5,509 bases of DNA. Source: an uncultured Hyphomicrobiales bacterium (lineage in GTDB: Bacteria > Pseudomonadota > Alphaproteobacteria > Rhizobiales > Aestuariivirgaceae). This document shows positions 1-5,369 of this stretch, piece by piece. Positions within the stretch are counted from its first letter, which is position 1. The number at the start of each line of letters is the position of its first letter. The stretch covers positions 1 to 5,509 of the forward strand of contig CAIYXE010000119.1 of NCBI GenBank assembly GCA_903930095.1, given 5' to 3'. Both the position numbers and the translations under genes were made by a program. Under the pieces are notes generated by a model. It saw only the letters and a list, made by a program, of their open reading frames with translations, was not told where the DNA came from and did not search any database.

Positions 1-917
1 AGAGCGATGAATGCGCCAGCGATGCCATGAGGGGCGGGTTCGAGCGTCGCGCCGAGATAGGCGGCAAAGGTGAAGAGCGGACCGGGAACCGCCTGCGCCG
101 CGCCATATCCCGCCAGGAACTGGCTTTGCGTCACCCAGCCCTGTTCCACCACTTCGGCTTCGAGCAGCGGCAGCACGACATGGCCACCGCCGAAGACCAG
201 CGCACCCGCCCGGTAGAAGCCGTCGAACACCGCAATCACCTGCGACTGCTCTGCAAGCAGCGGCAGGATCACGAGGAGGCCGGCGAAAATCAGGAGAGCC
301 GCCACCGCAACGAATCCCGGAACGGCAACCGTGACATGCCCCCTCTCTGAACTGCCGCTCCCCTGCCCCAGAATGACGCCCGCCAGTGCACCGGCTGCAA
401 TTGCGGCGATCATGTTGAAGGGGCCAGGCACGAATGCGAGCACGGCCACGGCAGCAACGGCGATTGTTGCGCGCTCGCGATCAGGGCACAGGTTGCGCGC
501 CATGCCCCAGACTGCCTGCGCAACGATTGCCACTGCAACGAGCTTCAGGCCGTTCAGGGCCCCGGCGCCAAGCGGGCCGGAGATCGAAGTGGCTGTATAT
601 GCAAAGATGATGAGGGCCAGCGCAGAGGGCAGGGTGAAGGCCGCAAAGGCCGCAAGGGCGCCGAGCCAGCCAGCTCGCATCAGTCCCAGTGCGAAGCCCG
701 TCTGGCTCGAAGCCGGGCCCGGCAGGAACTGGCAGAGCGCCACAAGATCGACATAGGCCTGCTCGCTCAGCCATTTCCGCCGGGTGACGAGTTCGTCGCG
801 GAAATAGCCGAGATGCGCAATGGGTCCGCCGAAGGAGGTCAGGCCAAGCTTCAGGAAAACTGCGAAGACCTCTGCCGGGCTTCCCTGGTGCCGCGCTCTT
901 TCATGAACATCTGCCAT
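1..917 (-). CDS. chrA: Chromate transporter ChrA, partial (C-terminus beyond the window edge)
   Basis: This is an inner-membrane chromate transporter of the CHR family, which lowers cytoplasmic chromate. The reading frame is open to the left edge and shows 305 residues of a protein usually near 400-450, so the C-terminus is missing. Both CHR half-domains are visible. The first has KLGLTSFGGP (about 23-32) and CQFLPGPASS (62-71). The second has VFGGGHVVLP (241-250) and QAVPGP (275-280). A linker around 185-200 joins them, and several hydrophobic stretches are membrane segments. Two ATG codons lie in tandem (920 and 917). The GGAG at 926-923 is only 2 nt from the first but 5 nt from the second, so I chose 917; 920 is the alternative. 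It starts 10-13 bp after arsJ stops and is probably the last or a late gene of the same transcript. Family assignment is firm; chromate as substrate is inferred from the family. Confidence 0.93.
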   Translation of the reverse strand, partial: MADVHERARHQGSPAEVFAVFLKLGLTSFGGPIAHLGYFRDELVTRRKWLSEQAYVDLVALCQFLPGPASSQTGFALGLMRAGWLGALAAFAAFTLPSALALIIFAYTATSISGPLGAGALNGLKLVAVAIVAQAVWGMARNLCPDRERATIAVAAVAVLAFVPGPFNMIAAIAAGALAGVILGQGSGSSERGHVTVAVPGFVAVAALLIFAGLLVILPLLAEQSQVIAVFDGFYRAGALVFGGGHVVLPLLEAEVVEQGWVTQSQFLAGYGAAQAVPGPLFTFAAYLGATLEPAPHGIAGAFIA

Positions 918-930
918 CATGGCTCCATTG

Positions 931-2169
931 CTAGCTTGCCGGCGGGGTTCGATCGAGCGGCAGCGCCAGTGTCGTTGCGAAGCATGCCAGCAGCATCAGT
1001 GCTGAGCCCGCAAGGCAAGCACTGAGACCGCCCCACTGATAAAGTAGCCCTGAGAGCAGCGTTCCCGCAAAACGTCCTGCGGCATTCGCCGCGTAGTAGA
1101 AACCCACATCCTCAGCCGCCTTCTCTGATCCCGCGTATGCAAGGATCAGGTAGGAGTGGACAGAGGAATTGATCGCGAACGCAAAGCCGAAGATCGCCAG
1201 ACCGATGACAAGGATGATGTCGGGCCGCACAGCAATGTCAGCTGCGAGCGCCGCGATGATGAGTGCGGGGACAAGTGCGAGCAGTGCACTCCACAACCGC
1301 GCGGCAGGCACCTCCCTTGACAGGCCATCAAGGCTGCGGCGGATGATGGCCGGAGCCGAAGCCTGCACCAGACCGTAGAACACGGTCCACACCGCCATGA
1401 ACCCCCCGACCATCGTGAAGGTCCAGCCGCTGGCGTAGAGAAACACGGGAACGCCGACGACAAACCAGACATCGCGCGCACCAAAAAGGAAGATGCGCGC
1501 TGCTGCCAAGAGGTTGACGCCTTTCGACTTGCCGAACAACTCGCGCGCCGTGGAACTGGCCTTGCTCTTCCCCATCATCGGCGGCAGAGAAAGTACAACA
1601 CCCAGCAGGACCACCGCGAGCGCCCCGGCCATCACCCACAGTGCTATCCGGAATCCCAGCAACTCGAGCAGCAGTCCGCCGAGGAAGAAGCCCAAGCCCT
1701 TCATGGCATTCTTGGAGCCTGTAAACCATGCAACCCACTTGAACAGGCGGCCTTCCGCGCCTTCTGCACGCGCGTCCTTTTCGGCCACCTTGATTGCCGA
1801 CTTGGATGCGGTCTTCGTCAGATCCTTTGCGACCCCGCAGATGCCCTGCGCGACAACGACCCATGCCACCGACACAACGGCTGCCCAATCCGGCGAGAGC
1901 GCCGAGAGAACCAGGAAGCCCGTAATCTGCGTGGTGAGACCGACGGTGAGCATTCGGGTGATGCCAAAGCGTGCCGCCAGCCATCCGCCGATGAAGTTCG
2001 CCGCGATGCCTGCTGCTTCATAGAGCAGGAACAGGAAGGAGAGCACGAAGGGCGAATATCCGAGCTGGAAGAAATGCAGAAGCACCAGCATACGCAGCGC
2101 GCCATCTGTCAGGGTGAAGCCCCAGTAGGCGGCGGTGACGATGGCGTAGTTGCGCGTGCCGGTCGCCAT
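931..2169 (-). CDS. arsJ: Organoarsenical efflux transporter ArsJ (MFS)
   Basis: This is a 412-residue major facilitator protein with about 12 hydrophobic segments, matching the length and sequence style of ArsJ. By family knowledge, ArsJ exports 1-arseno-3-phosphoglycerate, the unstable product made by the partner glyceraldehyde-3-phosphate dehydrogenase. Outside the cell the compound breaks down to arsenate. ArsJ-like features are the N-terminal NYAIVTAAYWGFTLTDGALR (7-26), the polar loop CGVAKDLTKTASKSAIK (111-127), WFTGSKNAMKGLGFFLGG (148-165) and the late EDVGFYYAANAAGR (353-366). The start ATG shares one base with the dehydrogenase stop (TGATG), and GGAGG lies 10 nt upstream inside the dehydrogenase gene. 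This strongly implies translational coupling. The pairing of the two genes is the diagnostic context for the arsenate detoxification route that needs no reduction. Confidence 0.95.
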   Translation of the reverse strand: MATGTRNYAIVTAAYWGFTLTDGALRMLVLLHFFQLGYSPFVLSFLFLLYEAAGIAANFIGGWLAARFGITRMLTVGLTTQITGFLVLSALSPDWAAVVSVAWVVVAQGICGVAKDLTKTASKSAIKVAEKDARAEGAEGRLFKWVAWFTGSKNAMKGLGFFLGGLLLELLGFRIALWVMAGALAVVLLGVVLSLPPMMGKSKASSTARELFGKSKGVNLLAAARIFLFGARDVWFVVGVPVFLYASGWTFTMVGGFMAVWTVFYGLVQASAPAIIRRSLDGLSREVPAARLWSALLALVPALIIAALAADIAVRPDIILVIGLAIFGFAFAINSSVHSYLILAYAGSEKAAEDVGFYYAANAAGRFAGTLLSGLLYQWGGLSACLAGSALMLLACFATTLALPLDRTPPAS

Positions 2170-3212
2170 CAGATGCCCGCCTCCCGCATGTGGCAGGCAA
2201 GGTCAACCATGCGGCAGGCATAGCCCATCTCATTGTCGTACCAGGCATAGACCTTGAGCAGCGTTCCGTCCGTCACGAGCGTGGAAAGCCCGTCGACAAT
2301 GGAGGAGCGGGTATCGCGCGCGTAGTCGGCGGAGACCAGCGGACGCGGCTCATAGCCGAGAATTCCGGCCAGCGGCCCCGCGGCGGCTTCAGCAAAAAGG
2401 GCGTTCACCTCGTTCCTTGTCGTCTCCCGGCTGAGTTCGAAAACGCAGTCTGTCAGGGACGCATTCAGAACGGGCGCCCGCACCGCATGGCCGTCGAGCT
2501 TGCCCTTGAGCTCCGGATAGATCAGTGCAATCGCCGTCGCGCTGCCGGTGGTCGTCGGCTGGAGGGACAGCATGGCAGAGCGGGCACGCCGGAGGTCCTT
2601 GTGTGGCGCATCGACCACCATATTGGTGTTGGTTGGATCATGGATCGTGGTGATCTGGCCATGCCGGATACCCAGTCTTTCGTGAACGACCTTGACGACC
2701 GGCGCGAGGCAATTGGTCGTGCAGGAGGCTGCCGTCACGATGGGGTGCTTTGCGGGATCGTAGAGTTGATGGTTCACCCCGACCACGACGTTCAATACAT
2801 CCGGCTCCTTGACGGGGGCAGCGACGATCACCCGCCTTGCACCTTGCTTCAAGTGCCCGTCGAGGGTCGCATGTGTCAGGAACTTGCCAGTGCATTCGAG
2901 CACCACGTCCACGCCGAGATCGCCCCACGGAATGTCTCCGGCCACCGGGATCGCTGAAAAGCTGACCCTCCTGTCACCGATGCGGATGGCGTCCTCGCCT
3001 TCAGTGCTGAACTTGGCCCGCCAGCGGCCCTGCACCGAGTCGAACTCGAGCAGATGGGCCGCCGCCGCTGCACCACCCTTGATCTCGTTCACATGGACAA
3101 TGTCGAGCCGGTTGTTCCGCCTCGGGTCATCTTCGCCGCGCTCAGCCGCGCCAAGCGCCGCCCTGAGTGCCAGGCGTCCTATACGGCCCATTCCGTTTAT
3201 GCCCACACGCAT
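2169..3212 (-). CDS. ArsJ-associated glyceraldehyde-3-phosphate dehydrogenase
   Basis: This is a 347-residue NAD-dependent glyceraldehyde-3-phosphate dehydrogenase of the arsenic-operon type. With arsenate in place of phosphate it forms 1-arseno-3-phosphoglycerate, which ArsJ exports. The Rossmann nucleotide loop is at 4-13 ([10 protein letters not shown]). The active-site ASCTTNC is at 162-168, with the catalytic Cys at 164. The partner His is 191, in IHDPTNTN, where housekeeping enzymes usually have [18 protein letters not shown] (203-213) is the phosphate/arsenate-binding region, and [11 protein letters not shown] (324-334) is the C-terminal signature. All catalytic residues are present, so it should be active. 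GAGGG lies 10 nt before the ATG. It follows the OsmC-like gene by 47 bp, the largest gap in the operon, and overlaps arsJ by one base. Arsenate specialisation is inferred from the arsJ neighbour and the altered loop; a role in glycolysis alone is unlikely here. Confidence 0.94.
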   Translation of the reverse strand: MRVGINGMGRIGRLALRAALGAAERGEDDPRRNNRLDIVHVNEIKGGAAAAAHLLEFDSVQGRWRAKFSTEGEDAIRIGDRRVSFSAIPVAGDIPWGDLGVDVVLECTGKFLTHATLDGHLKQGARRVIVAAPVKEPDVLNVVVGVNHQLYDPAKHPIVTAASCTTNCLAPVVKVVHERLGIRHGQITTIHDPTNTNMVVDAPHKDLRRARSAMLSLQPTTTGSATAIALIYPELKGKLDGHAVRAPVLNASLTDCVFELSRETTRNEVNALFAEAAAGPLAGILGYEPRPLVSADYARDTRSSIVDGLSTLVTDGTLLKVYAWYDNEMGYACRMVDLACHMREAGI

Positions 3213-3259
3213 GATTGGCTTTCCCTCGCAGTTCCCGTTGTCTTCTGCTGCCTAAGTGT

Positions 3260-3664
3260 TCAGTTGGCGCGGCGAATCTTGCCCTCGAGTCTGGTAGCCT
3301 TCGCCACGGTGTTCGAGATCGTGCCGTATTTCCGGACATTGGTGTGGAGCAACGCGAGCCGGCGGTCATCCTCCGTGGTCTGGACGATGATCTCGTAATT
3401 GATCTCTGTCATCATTGGAGGGGCATCCTGGCGAATGCCGTGGAGTTTCACTTCGACACCGTCAAACTGGAAGTTGATCATCGGCGCCACACGTTCGATG
3501 CCTTTGATCATGCAGGCGGCGATGGCCGCCAAAAGCAGTTCCGCCGGATTGAAAGCATCGGGACGCCCCTGAATGTCGGTGTCGAGCGTGAGCGTTGCCT
3601 GTTTGGTCGTCGCTTCGCTCCGTTGAGCATCAAGCCTGTGGGCGGAAACACGGTATTCAAGCAT
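3260..3664 (-). CDS. OsmC-like protein lacking the second conserved cysteine
   Basis: This is a 134-residue protein of the OsmC/Ohr fold. Typical members are thiol-dependent peroxidases acting on organic hydroperoxides, using two cysteines. The N-terminal beta strands (1-30), the segment FNPAELLLAAIAACMIKGIERV (38-59, split as FNPAELLLAA and IAACMIKGIERV) and a C-terminal strand region are recognisable. The first conserved Cys is at 51. The usual second motif, of the H-x-x-C-P-v-S-N kind, reads RKYGTISN (111-118), so Gly114 sits where the resolving Cys would be, and there is no other Cys. It is therefore unlikely to be a classical Ohr/OsmC peroxidase and may belong to a one-cysteine subgroup of unknown function. 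Its first 8 bases overlap the end of acr3, with AAGGA 10 nt before the ATG, so it is co-translated with arsenite export. A link to thiol or oxidative stress from arsenic is only a guess. Confidence 0.85.
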   Translation of the reverse strand: MLEYRVSAHRLDAQRSEATTKQATLTLDTDIQGRPDAFNPAELLLAAIAACMIKGIERVAPMINFQFDGVEVKLHGIRQDAPPMMTEINYEIIVQTTEDDRRLALLHTNVRKYGTISNTVAKATRLEGKIRRAN

Positions 3665-4685
3665 GGGGTTTCAGTCCTTTCTCATACCAGCCCTTCGAGC
3701 CATTCACGATCCTGACGAGCGAGAGCATGACGGGCACCTCGATCAGCACACCGACCACGGTCGCAAGTGCTGCCCCGGAGTTGAGGCCGAAGAGGCTGAT
3801 GGCAGCGGCGACCGCGAGTTCAAAGAAGTTCGAGGCGCCGATGAGTGCTGAGGGAGCGCCGATGCAGTGCGCTTCGCCGGCGAAGCGGTTCCAGATATAC
3901 CCGATGCCGAAGATGGCATATGTCTGGATGGCGATGGGGACAGCAAGGAGAGCGATCACCATCGGTTGGGCCAGGATCTGCTCCCCCTGGAAGGCGAACA
4001 GCAGAACGAGCGTCGCCAGCAGGGCGGCGAGCGACACCGGCGCGATGGCCGTGAGGAACGCGTCAAGCCTTCCAGATGCCAGAAGGCTCCTGCGGATCAC
4101 TTGTGAGATGATCACGGGCACCACGATGTAGAGGGCAACCGAAAGCATCAGTGTTTCCCATGGCACCACAATGGCCGAGAGTCCCAGAAGCAGCGCCACG
4201 ATGGGCGCGAAGGCGACCACCATGACGGCATCGTTGAGGGCCACCTGGCTCAGTGTGAAATGCGGCTCGCCCCGTGTGAGATTGCTCCAGACGAAGACCA
4301 TGGCGGTGCATGGGGCGGCACCCAGCAGGATCAGCCCTGCGATGTAGCTCTCGATCTCGGCCTCGGGCAGCAGCGGGCGAAACAGCCAGCCGATGAAGAG
4401 CCAGCCCAGCATGGCCATTGTGAAGGGCTTGATCGCCCAGTTCACTGCCAGCGTAATGCCGATGGCGCGCCAGTGCCTGGCTACCTGCCCAAGTGCCGAG
4501 AAGTCGATCTTCACCAGCATGGGGATGATCATCAGCCAGATCAGGATGGCGACGGGCAGGTTGACACTCGCCACCTCCATGCCGCTCACGGCGGCGAACA
4601 CGCCCGGCATCCGCTGCCCCAGCAGGATGCCCGCAACAATGCAGAGGAAGACCCAGACGGTGAGATATCGTTCGAAAAGCGTCAT
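3657..4685 (-). CDS. acr3: Arsenite efflux permease Acr3
   Basis: This is a 342-residue inner-membrane arsenite exporter of the Acr3 family (BASS superfamily), of normal length with about ten hydrophobic segments. The essential cysteine of Acr3 is in GAAPCTAMVFVWS (122-134), Cys126. The other conserved membrane region is around SNFFELAVAAA (285-295), with Glu289, followed by ATVVGVLIEVPVM (308-320), with Glu316. PSALIGASNF (278-287) is also typical. It expels As(OH)3 driven by the proton gradient. The ATG at 4685 has only a poor ribosome-binding site (GGA directly before it). It lies 21 bp after the arsC remnant stop, in the same reading frame, so translation may depend on ribosomes finishing the remnant. 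An in-frame TAG at 4709-4707 rules out a longer form. The 3' end overlaps the OsmC-like gene by 8 bp. Confidence 0.96.
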   Translation of the reverse strand: MTLFERYLTVWVFLCIVAGILLGQRMPGVFAAVSGMEVASVNLPVAILIWLMIIPMLVKIDFSALGQVARHWRAIGITLAVNWAIKPFTMAMLGWLFIGWLFRPLLPEAEIESYIAGLILLGAAPCTAMVFVWSNLTRGEPHFTLSQVALNDAVMVVAFAPIVALLLGLSAIVVPWETLMLSVALYIVVPVIISQVIRRSLLASGRLDAFLTAIAPVSLAALLATLVLLFAFQGEQILAQPMVIALLAVPIAIQTYAIFGIGYIWNRFAGEAHCIGAPSALIGASNFFELAVAAAISLFGLNSGAALATVVGVLIEVPVMLSLVRIVNGSKGWYEKGLKPHA

Positions 4686-4706
4686 TCCGATGTGATCCGT
4701 CAGAGG

Positions 4707-4883
4707 CTAGAGTTTGCCGGTCTGGTCGAGCCTGTTCTTGAGGTTCAACCGATCGAGCGAGGCGATGGGCGGGCTGATGAAGGCCGAGATCCGGTTGCTC
4801 AGCATGCGGATGGCCTTGCCAAAGATCGAGCATGCGGAACTGCCGGTGCGGAGCAAGGGAACGTGGTAGGGATATTCAGCCAC
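4707..4883 (-). pseudogene. arsC: Internally deleted arsenate reductase (arsC) remnant, 58 codons, catalytic Cys and Arg exchanged
   Basis: This small frame lies between arsR and acr3, where arsC is normally found. It opens with a GTG at 4883, preceded at 6 nt by GGGAG (4894-4890), and overlaps the arsR stop by 8 bp. The N-terminal part, AEYPYHVPLLRTGSSACSI (2-20), matches the start of thioredoxin-type or low-molecular-weight phosphatase arsenate reductases, whose catalytic loop is CTGNSAR. Here the loop is RTGSSAC: the nucleophilic Cys is Arg12 and the loop Arg is Cys18. The remaining 36 or so residues, with RMLSNRISAF (27-36) and PIASLDRLNLKNRL (39-52), resemble the family's C-terminal helix and tail. 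The middle, roughly 80 or more residues, is missing, including the second catalytic Asp region. It therefore cannot be a working reductase. The intact start, ribosome-binding site and stop suggest an in-frame deletion. It could still be translated as a short peptide, perhaps only to couple acr3. Assignment rests on my memory of family motifs, not a search. Confidence 0.72.
4801..4838. repeat. Pair of 10-bp direct repeats inside the arsC remnant
   Basis: AGCATGCGGA occurs at 4801-4810 and again at 4829-4838, exactly matched for 10 bp with an offset of 28 bp. One copy covers the degenerate loop codons (Ser-Ala-Cys) and the other the start of the C-terminal-like part (Ile-Arg-Met-Leu). They flank the likely deletion junction. 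Short repeats like these can arise from or promote slippage, but chance cannot be excluded. Confidence 0.5.
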
Positions 4884-5232
4884 AGCAAGCTCCCGTTGGC
4901 GAACAGGAATTGGCGATGTCCTCGATCAGCGGCGCACAGAGCTCTGGGCGACCGTTGCAGCAGTCCTTCAGCATGAACAGCACCAACTGATGCACCGCCT
5001 TGAGGTCCACCTGGTAGATCATGCTGCGGCTGTGCCGCTCGACGGAGATGAGCCCGGCTCGCGTCAGGATCGCAAGGTGGGTTGACATTGTATTATGAGG
5101 CACGTCCAGCCGTCTGGCGATCTCTCCTGCCGGCAGCCCATCCGGCACCTGTTTCACCAGAAGGCGGAACGCTTCCAGACGGGTCGGCTGGGCGAGGGCC
5201 GCAAAGGCCTCAATTGCGATCACGTTTTCCAT
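4876..5232 (-). CDS. arsR: Arsenic-responsive repressor ArsR
   Basis: This is a 118-residue ArsR/SmtB-family winged-helix repressor, first gene of the operon. The helix-turn-helix spans about 34-60 (LPAGEIARRLDVPHNTMSTH starts it), followed by the wing ISVERHSRSMIYQVD (62-76). It lacks the CVCDL arsenite site in the recognition helix seen in E. coli-type ArsR. Instead it has Cys91, Cys92 and Cys99 in DCCNGRPELC, resembling the three-cysteine site known from Acidithiobacillus ferrooxidans ArsR. A further Cys110 and Cys116-117 lie in the tail. Binding of As(III) should release the protein from DNA. The ATG at 5232 has no Shine-Dalgarno sequence and lies in the probable operator, so a leaderless or nearly leaderless message is possible; GTG at codon 4 is a weaker alternative. 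The end overlaps the arsC remnant. Confidence 0.95.
   Translation of the reverse strand: MENVIAIEAFAALAQPTRLEAFRLLVKQVPDGLPAGEIARRLDVPHNTMSTHLAILTRAGLISVERHSRSMIYQVDLKAVHQLVLFMLKDCCNGRPELCAPLIEDIANSCSPTGACCG
4890..4894 (-). promoter_or_regulatory. Shine-Dalgarno sequence of the arsC remnant
   Basis: GGGAG read on the minus strand lies 6 nt before the GTG at 4883, inside the arsR coding region. It is one of the best-placed ribosome-binding sites of the operon. This supports the GTG as the original arsC start and implies that the remnant can still be translated. Confidence 0.6.
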
Positions 5233-5254
5233 TTGTCGAGAGTTATCGACAAAT
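5231..5254. promoter_or_regulatory. Probable ArsR operator, perfect 9-bp inverted repeat
   Basis: ATTTGTCGA (5231-5239) and TCGACAAAT (5246-5254) are exact inverted copies around a 6-bp spacer, GAGTTA. The left arm includes two bases of the arsR start codon. A dyad of this size beside arsR is the usual layout for an autoregulatory ArsR site. Bound repressor would block both transcription start and the beginning of the gene, and may also affect the divergent gene 115 bp away. Binding by this ArsR is inferred. Confidence 0.72.
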
Positions 5255-5258
5255 TATG
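5253..5258 (-). promoter_or_regulatory. Possible -10 element of the ars promoter
   Basis: On the minus strand this reads CATAAT, five of six matches to the sigma-70 -10 consensus, and abuts the operator. No good -35 hexamer is found at 16-18 bp (GGCATC or similar). Transcription would start within the operator, roughly 10-15 nt before the arsR ATG, in keeping with the absence of a ribosome-binding site. The weak -35 leaves this uncertain and could mean an activator is needed. Confidence 0.35.
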
Positions 5259-5270
5259 TGACAGTCCTAT

Positions 5271-5286
5271 GACGCGATGCCGCGTC
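5271..5286. repeat. Small inverted repeat in the divergent promoter region
   Basis: GACGCG (5271-5276) and CGCGTC (5281-5286) are exact inverted copies around ATGC. It lies where the -35 region of the leftward promoter would be. It could be a second protein-binding site or a short hairpin, but a 6-bp G+C-rich dyad is also expected by chance in such DNA. Confidence 0.35.
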
Positions 5287-5316
5287 CGCAACGGCCGCGC
5301 TGATGCAACCGCCTGC

Positions 5317-5334
5317 CGTTCATATGAATGTCAT
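5317..5334 (+). promoter_or_regulatory. Possible Pho box upstream of the hexapeptide transferase gene
   Basis: CGTTCAT (5317-5323), a 4-bp spacer (ATGA) and ATGTCAT (5328-5334) form two 7-bp direct repeats in the arrangement of a PhoB site. Against the half-site CTGTCAT they match 5 of 7 and 6 of 7. The box ends 35 bp before the ATG. The same bases also hold a perfect 10-bp palindrome, TTCATATGAA (5319-5328), so a dyad-binding regulator is an alternative. No convincing -10 follows at the expected distance. Confidence 0.42.
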
Positions 5335-5357
5335 GCGGTTCGATCAGCAAGCGGGAG

Positions 5358-5362
5358 AGGAG
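5358..5362 (+). promoter_or_regulatory. Shine-Dalgarno sequence of the hexapeptide transferase gene
   Basis: AGGAG, within the purine run GGGAGAGGAG (5353-5362), is 7 nt before the ATG at 5370. This near-ideal site fixes the start of the rightward gene. Confidence 0.85.
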
Positions 5363-5369
5363 TCACACT

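Noticed and set aside
27..774. Plus- and minus-strand frames of about 100-140 codons within 27-774
   Set aside because: All overlap the continuous chrA frame, which carries the CHR-family motifs; the others show low-complexity Ala/Arg/Pro content.
2190..2957. A 255-codon plus-strand frame opposite the dehydrogenase gene
   Set aside because: It lies antisense to a complete, motif-bearing dehydrogenase gene. Its composition is that of a G+C-rich shadow frame.
3213..3259. The 47-bp gap before the dehydrogenase gene as a terminator or internal promoter
   Set aside because: I see no stem followed by a T run on the minus strand and no clear -35/-10 pair, only a Shine-Dalgarno-like GAGGG 10 nt before the ATG.
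4063..4833. A long 256-codon minus-strand reading frame across acr3 and the region before it
   Set aside because: It is a different frame of acr3 with Arg/His/Gly-rich composition and no membrane or domain pattern, while acr3 in its own frame is a clear Acr3. The upstream part is better explained by the arsC remnant frame.
4707..4833. The region before acr3 as a truncated N-terminal arsC fragment with ordinary early stop
   Set aside because: The second half fits the family's C-terminal tail better than the segment that normally follows the loop, and the stop is in the expected place for the tail, so an internal deletion explains it better.
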